This document shows, in pieces, positions 5,598 to 8,969 of a stretch of DNA of 8,969 bases (positions are counted from its first letter, which is position 1; the number at the start of each line of letters is the position of its first letter). The notes below the pieces were generated by a model, which worked only from the letters and a program-made list of their open reading frames with translations, did no database searches and had not been told where the DNA came from. Made by a program: the position numbers and the translations under genes. The DNA lies in NCBI GenBank assembly GCA_002395775.1, contig DGUV01000029.1:1-8969 (forward strand), read 5' to 3'. Origin of the DNA: Prevotellaceae bacterium UBA4301. GTDB taxonomy: Bacteria; Bacteroidota; Bacteroidia; Bacteroidales; Bacteroidaceae.

Positions 5598-8039
5598 TTA
5601 CTTTTCTTTAATGGTCAAATCAATGGCATCCTTCACCTTCTCATCCAGCAGGGCATAGTCGAAGACATCCTGCACCGTGTCCACATAGTGGAACGACACG
5701 CCGCGCAGATACATTTCGGGTATCTCCTCAATGTCCTTACGGTTGTCCTGGCAGATGACTATCTCCCTGATGCCGGCTCGCTTGGCGGCCAGTATCTTCT
5801 CCTTGATGCCTCCCACGGGCAGTACCTTGCCACGGAGCGTAATCTCGCCCGTCATGGCCAGGTAGGGGCGCACTTTGCGCTGGGTCAGGGCCGAGGCCAG
5901 CGAGGTGGCCATGGTGATGCCGGCTGAGGGGCCGTCCTTGGGTGTGGCGCCTTCGGGGACATGGAGGTGGATGTTCCAGCGCTCAAAGATGCGCGAGTCG
6001 ATGCCCAGACGTTCGGCATGGGCCTTGATGTATTCCAGGGCCAGCATGGCGCTCTCCTTCATGACGTCGCCCAGATTGCCCGTGATGGTCAGCTTTCCGC
6101 CTTGTCCCTGGCTCAGGCTGGTCTCGATGAAGAGTATCTCTCCTCCCACGCTGGTCCAGGCCAGTCCCGTCACTACGCCTGCCGTGCCGTTGCCCTGGTA
6201 CGAATCGCGGTTGTAGGGCTCCTTGCCCAGGAGCTGCTTGATGGTGTCGATGTCTATGCTTGTCGGCACGTTTGTGTCTTCACGGGCTATGGCCAGGGCC
6301 ACCTTGCGGAATACCTTGTTCAGTTGCTTCTCCAGAGCGCGCACGCCACTCTCGCGTGTGTAGTGCTCAATGACGTATTCTATGGCCCGCTTGGTCATCT
6401 TCACGTCCTTGCGCTCCTGCAGTCCGTGGGCCTCCTTGGCCTTCTTGATGAGGTGGCGGCGGGCAATCTCAATCTTTTCCTCCGTGCAGTAGCCGGTGAC
6501 CTCAATGAGTTCCATGCGGTCGAGCAGGGGGCGGGGTATCTGGCTCACGTCGTTGGCCGTGGCTATGAACATTACCTTCGACAGGTCGTAGTCGAGGTCC
6601 AGAAAGTTGTCGTGGAAGGCTGAGTTCTGTTCGGGGTCGAGCACCTCAAGCAGAGCCGACGAGGGGTCGCCGTTCATGGTGCGGCCCGAAATCTTGTCAA
6701 TCTCGTCGAGGATGAAGACGGGGTTGTTCGACCCGGCCTTGATGATGTTCTTCAGTATGCGTCCCGGCATGGCTCCGATGTAGGTGCGGCGGTGTCCGCG
6801 AATCTCGGCTTCGTCGTGCAATCCGCCCAGCGAGGCACGCACATACTTTCGCTTCAGTGCTTCGGCAATGCTGCGCCCGAGCGACGTCTTTCCCACACCC
6901 GGGGGGCCATAGAGGCAGAGGATGGGCGACTTCATGTCCCCCCTCAGCTTCAGCACGGCCAGGTGTTCCAGAATGCGTTCCTTCACCTCCTCCAGTCCGT
7001 AGTGGTCGTGGTCGAGCACTTTCGTGGCGTTGTCTATGTTCAGGTTGTCTTCGGTATATTCTTCCCAAGGCAACGAGAGGATGGTCTGCAAGTGGTTGAG
7101 CTCCACGTTGTAGTCGGGGCTTTGCGGGTTGATGCGCTCCAGTTTGCTCAGGCCGTCCAGGAAGGCTTCGCAGGCGTACTCGGGCATCTTCTTGGCTTCG
7201 AAACGCGAGCGCAGCTGTTCTGCGTCCTTGGTGGGAGTGGGGCCTCCCAGCTCGTTCTGGATGTTCTTCATCTCCTGCTGCAGGAACCACTCGCGCTGCT
7301 GTCGGTTCATCTCCACCTGGGTCTGCTGCAGGATGCGGTTCTTCATGTCCACCAGCGCCTGCATGCCGTTGATGCCCTGAATGAGTCTTGCCGTGCGCTC
7401 CTTCACTACGTCCATGTTCAGCAGTTCCTGCTTCTGGTCCTCGTCAAGGGGGAGGCTGTTGCAGAGGAAGTTGACCATGAAGATTTCGTTGCCTATGTTC
7501 TGCACGGCAAACTTGGCCTCGTTGGGGATGTCCTCACTCGACTCGATGAGCTGCATGGCACGCTTGCGGGCGGTGTCGGCAAGCATGTGGAACTCTATGT
7601 CGTGGGAGTCGGGATAGACCTCGTGGAGCTGCTCTACCGAGAACCTGAGGTAGGGACGATTGGAGACCATCTCTTTCAGCATGATACGGCTTGAAGCCTG
7701 CAGGATGGCCGTAAGTTCGCCATCGGGCAATTCCAGCAACTTCACCACCCTCACCACAGTGCCGATGGGGTAGAGGTCGCTCATCGAAGGTCGTTCGGCA
7801 TTGATGTTACGCTGGCCGACAGCGGCTATGAGGCAGCCCGTGTCGTAGGCCTTGTGCACGAGCTGAAGCGAGCTCTTGCGGGTGACCCTCACGGGGGACA
7901 TCACGCTGGGGAACATGGTCAGGTTGCGAAGTGGCAGCACGGGCAGCACTTCGGGTATCGACTGTTCGGTCAGTTGGCGTATGTCTCCCTCAAAATCGGC
8001 GATAAAGGAAAAGGGATTCTCTATCTTGTCTTCGTTCAT
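5598..8039 (-). CDS. lon: ATP-dependent protease La (Lon)
   Basis: A cytosolic ATP-driven serine protease that degrades misfolded and selected regulatory proteins. The 813 residues hold the full LonA layout. The LON substrate-binding domain is at about 32-225 (VLPVLPLRNLTMFP at the start) and a helical region follows to about 340. The AAA+ module has Walker A GPPGVGKT (378-385), Walker B FILDEID (442-448) and sensor motif TAND (494-497). The S16 protease domain runs from about 615 with DGPSAG (702-707), giving catalytic Ser705, and Lys748 in GGIKEKIL at the usual 43-residue distance. The ATG at 8037-8039 is preceded by AAGG at a suitable distance. A promoter of the Bacteroidota type lies at 8067-8098, so lon is the first gene of the operon. 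tgt follows after three bases. The C-terminus is complete (LTIKEK). Confidence 0.97.
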   Translation of the reverse strand: MNEDKIENPFSFIADFEGDIRQLTEQSIPEVLPVLPLRNLTMFPSVMSPVRVTRKSSLQLVHKAYDTGCLIAAVGQRNINAERPSMSDLYPIGTVVRVVKLLELPDGELTAILQASSRIMLKEMVSNRPYLRFSVEQLHEVYPDSHDIEFHMLADTARKRAMQLIESSEDIPNEAKFAVQNIGNEIFMVNFLCNSLPLDEDQKQELLNMDVVKERTARLIQGINGMQALVDMKNRILQQTQVEMNRQQREWFLQQEMKNIQNELGGPTPTKDAEQLRSRFEAKKMPEYACEAFLDGLSKLERINPQSPDYNVELNHLQTILSLPWEEYTEDNLNIDNATKVLDHDHYGLEEVKERILEHLAVLKLRGDMKSPILCLYGPPGVGKTSLGRSIAEALKRKYVRASLGGLHDEAEIRGHRRTYIGAMPGRILKNIIKAGSNNPVFILDEIDKISGRTMNGDPSSALLEVLDPEQNSAFHDNFLDLDYDLSKVMFIATANDVSQIPRPLLDRMELIEVTGYCTEEKIEIARRHLIKKAKEAHGLQERKDVKMTKRAIEYVIEHYTRESGVRALEKQLNKVFRKVALAIAREDTNVPTSIDIDTIKQLLGKEPYNRDSYQGNGTAGVVTGLAWTSVGGEILFIETSLSQGQGGKLTITGNLGDVMKESAMLALEYIKAHAERLGIDSRIFERWNIHLHVPEGATPKDGPSAGITMATSLASALTQRKVRPYLAMTGEITLRGKVLPVGGIKEKILAAKRAGIREIVICQDNRKDIEEIPEMYLRGVSFHYVDTVQDVFDYALLDEKVKDAIDLTIKEK

Positions 8040-8066
8040 TTTACCTTAAAACTATAAAAATGCGTG

Positions 8067-8098
8067 CAAAGGTAGTGATTTTTTTCCAATTCTGCAAT
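8067..8098 (-). promoter_or_regulatory. Bacteroidota-type promoter of lon and the downstream operon
   Basis: On the minus strand, ATTG (8095-8098) is followed after 20 bases by TACCTTTG (8067-8074), matching the -33 TTTG / -7 TAnnTTTG consensus with one mismatch in the -33 box. Transcription would begin about 20-25 bases before the lon ATG. It faces the trmN promoter in a 109-base divergent spacer. No separate heat-shock operator was recognised. Confidence 0.75.
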
Positions 8099-8113
8099 CT
8101 TTCATCTTCCAAC

Positions 8114-8144
8114 TTTCATCTTTCGGCATAAAGTGTTACCTTTG
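8114..8144 (+). promoter_or_regulatory. Bacteroidota-type promoter of trmN, directly abutting the start codon
   Basis: TTTC (8114-8117), 19 bases, then TACCTTTG (8137-8144). Only four bases (CACC) separate the -7 box from the ATG at 8149, so the first transcribed base should fall at or very near the start codon. No ribosome binding site can fit in the transcript. A short direct repeat TTTCATCTT overlaps the -33 area. Confidence 0.7.
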
Positions 8145-8148
8145 CACC

Positions 8149-8841
8149 ATGTTCCGATTTAAGCAATTCGGTGTCTCTGACGACCAGTGCGCCCATCCCG
8201 TAGGTACCGACGGGGTGCTGCTGGGAGCATGGGCGAGGGTAGAGGGCTGCCGGCGTGTGCTCGACATAGGCACGGGCTCGGGCCTCATTGCGCTCATGGT
8301 GGCGCAGCGTTGTCCGCAGGCGAGTGTCACAGGTATCGACATCGACCCCTCCTCGGTGGCCCAAGCCAGGGAGAATGTTGCCCGGAGCCCCTTTGCAAGT
8401 CAAATTGCCATCGAGGAGTGTGATGTAAAGGATTTTCATACAGAAGAACCCTTTGATGCCATTCTTTGTAACCCCCCGTTTTTTACGGAAACCACTCTCT
8501 CGCCTGACCATCGTAGGGCGCAGGCCCGCCATGCTGCGCTGTTGCCATTCCCCGACCTTCTGGGTTCTGTATGCCACCTTCTATCGGTGGATGGTACTTT
8601 TCATGTGATACTTCCATGTCAGTCTGCTAACGATTTTGTCAATCAGGCTTTTATGGTTGGACTGAAAGTCATTCGACAGTGCCAGATTCGCACGGTCGGG
8701 CGCAAACCTCCCCGTCGCATGCTGCTCTCGTTCTCTCGTGTGGGTAAGGTCAGCCTTGCCACAGAACAGCTCATTCTGCAGGATGGCATGGGCGGCCGCA
8801 CGGAGGAATATGCCGAACTGACAAGAAATTTCTATTTATGA
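8149..8841 (+). CDS. trmN: tRNA1(Val) (adenine-37-N6)-methyltransferase, TrmN/YfiC family
   Basis: An S-adenosylmethionine-dependent methyltransferase that in E. coli makes m6A at position 37 of valine tRNA. The 230 residues begin MFRFKQFGVSDDQCA, matching the family's FKQF start and its HPVGTDGVLLGAWA segment (16-29). Motif I is DIGTGSG (39-45), the acidic loop that binds the cofactor is GIDID (62-66), and the catalytic NPPF-type motif is CNPPFF (107-112), as expected for N6-adenine methyltransferases. The start at 8149 fits the family N-terminus and there is no other in-frame start upstream in the intergenic space. The gene is transcribed away from lon. The substrate is inferred by homology; related small rRNA or tRNA methyltransferases share the NPPF motif, but the KQF...VGTDGVLLGAW signature favours TrmN. 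Confidence 0.9.
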   Translation: MFRFKQFGVSDDQCAHPVGTDGVLLGAWARVEGCRRVLDIGTGSGLIALMVAQRCPQASVTGIDIDPSSVAQARENVARSPFASQIAIEECDVKDFHTEEPFDAILCNPPFFTETTLSPDHRRAQARHAALLPFPDLLGSVCHLLSVDGTFHVILPCQSANDFVNQAFMVGLKVIRQCQIRTVGRKPPRRMLLSFSRVGKVSLATEQLILQDGMGGRTEEYAELTRNFYL

Positions 8842-8896
8842 TTTGCCCCCGGATGGCCTCTGTTTGGCCTCGTGAATAAAAAAACAGGGCGAATGT

Positions 8897-8927
8897 TTTG
8901 CTGGAATCAAAATTTGTTGTACCTTTG
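8897..8927 (+). promoter_or_regulatory. Bacteroidota-type promoter upstream of the tRNA-like end of the window
   Basis: A perfect -33 TTTG (8897-8900), 19 bases, and -7 TACCTTTG (8920-8927). It is the best match to the phylum consensus in this window and lies 19 bases before the start of the putative tRNA, as expected for a stable-RNA promoter with a short leader. Confidence 0.8.
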
Positions 8928-8946
8928 CATCCAGTTAAGAGTTGAC

Positions 8947-8969
8947 GGTGCCTTGGATGAGTGGCTTAG
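8947..8969 (+). tRNA. 5' end of a probable tRNA gene, cut by the window edge
   Basis: The last 23 bases fit the beginning of a tRNA: a seven-base 5' acceptor strand GGTGCCT, U8, G9, a D-arm start GATG and the D-loop AGTGGCTTAG with the invariant GG and A21. The G13/G22 combination suggests a short three-pair D stem, as in Ser, Leu and some Cys tRNAs. The anticodon is outside the window, so the isotype cannot be given. A strong promoter immediately upstream supports the call. Confidence 0.55.

Noticed and set aside
6792..7694. Long plus-strand ORF opposite lon (300 codons)
   Set aside because: It is antisense to conserved Lon coding sequence, with no start signals and no recognisable domain.
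8842..8890. Possible terminator after trmN (two GGCC blocks and an A run)
   Set aside because: The stem would have only four pairs and no T run follows on the plus strand. The A run cannot be claimed as a terminator for an unseen minus-strand gene.

Overview
The window reads as a chromosomal segment of a Bacteroidota bacterium, most likely Prevotella or a close relative. Three clear promoters have the Bacteroidota type (-33 TTTG-like, about 19-20 nt, then TAnnTTTG). The housekeeping proteins (Lon, Tgt, LptG, RhlE-type helicase, TrmN) look like members of that phylum, and the left end carries YD-repeat (RHS) fragments resembling those of Prevotella. The genus is inferred from recognition only.

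The left fifth (1 to about 1820) is an accessory region of AT-rich genes and decayed RHS fragments in alternation. It holds the end of a small membrane-protein gene with a frameshift in a T run (1-263), a broken RHS tail (269-939, one frameshift plus one internal TAG), an intact AT-rich gene for a secreted 171-residue protein (1043-1558), and a shorter second RHS tail (1581-1745). The two RHS tails end in a 64-bp perfect repeat. This [orphan gene + RHS tail] x2 pattern resembles the displaced C-terminal tips and immunity genes found at polymorphic-toxin (RHS) loci.

A strong UUCG-loop hairpin (1827-1856) separates this region from a GC-rich core. On the minus strand, read right to left, the core is lon (8039-5598), tgt (5594-4464), lptG (4416-3304) and a DEAD-box RNA helicase gene (3236-1875), probably one operon from a promoter just upstream of lon. 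Together they cover protein quality control, queuosine modification of tRNA, LPS transport and RNA remodelling. tgt and lptG both appear to start at TTG. Both larger gaps in the operon are filled by unrelated short tandem repeats that place regularly spaced GGG runs on the plus strand.

On the plus strand, diverging from lon, lies trmN (8149-8841), encoding a tRNA m6A methyltransferase. Its promoter core ends only four bases before the ATG, suggesting a leaderless transcript. The window closes with another strong promoter (8897-8927) and what looks like the first 23 bases of a tRNA gene (8947 to the edge). No CRISPR array, insertion sequence, integrase or rRNA was seen. The most unusual material is the RHS graveyard with its secreted orphan protein and the G-run repeats in the operon spacers.
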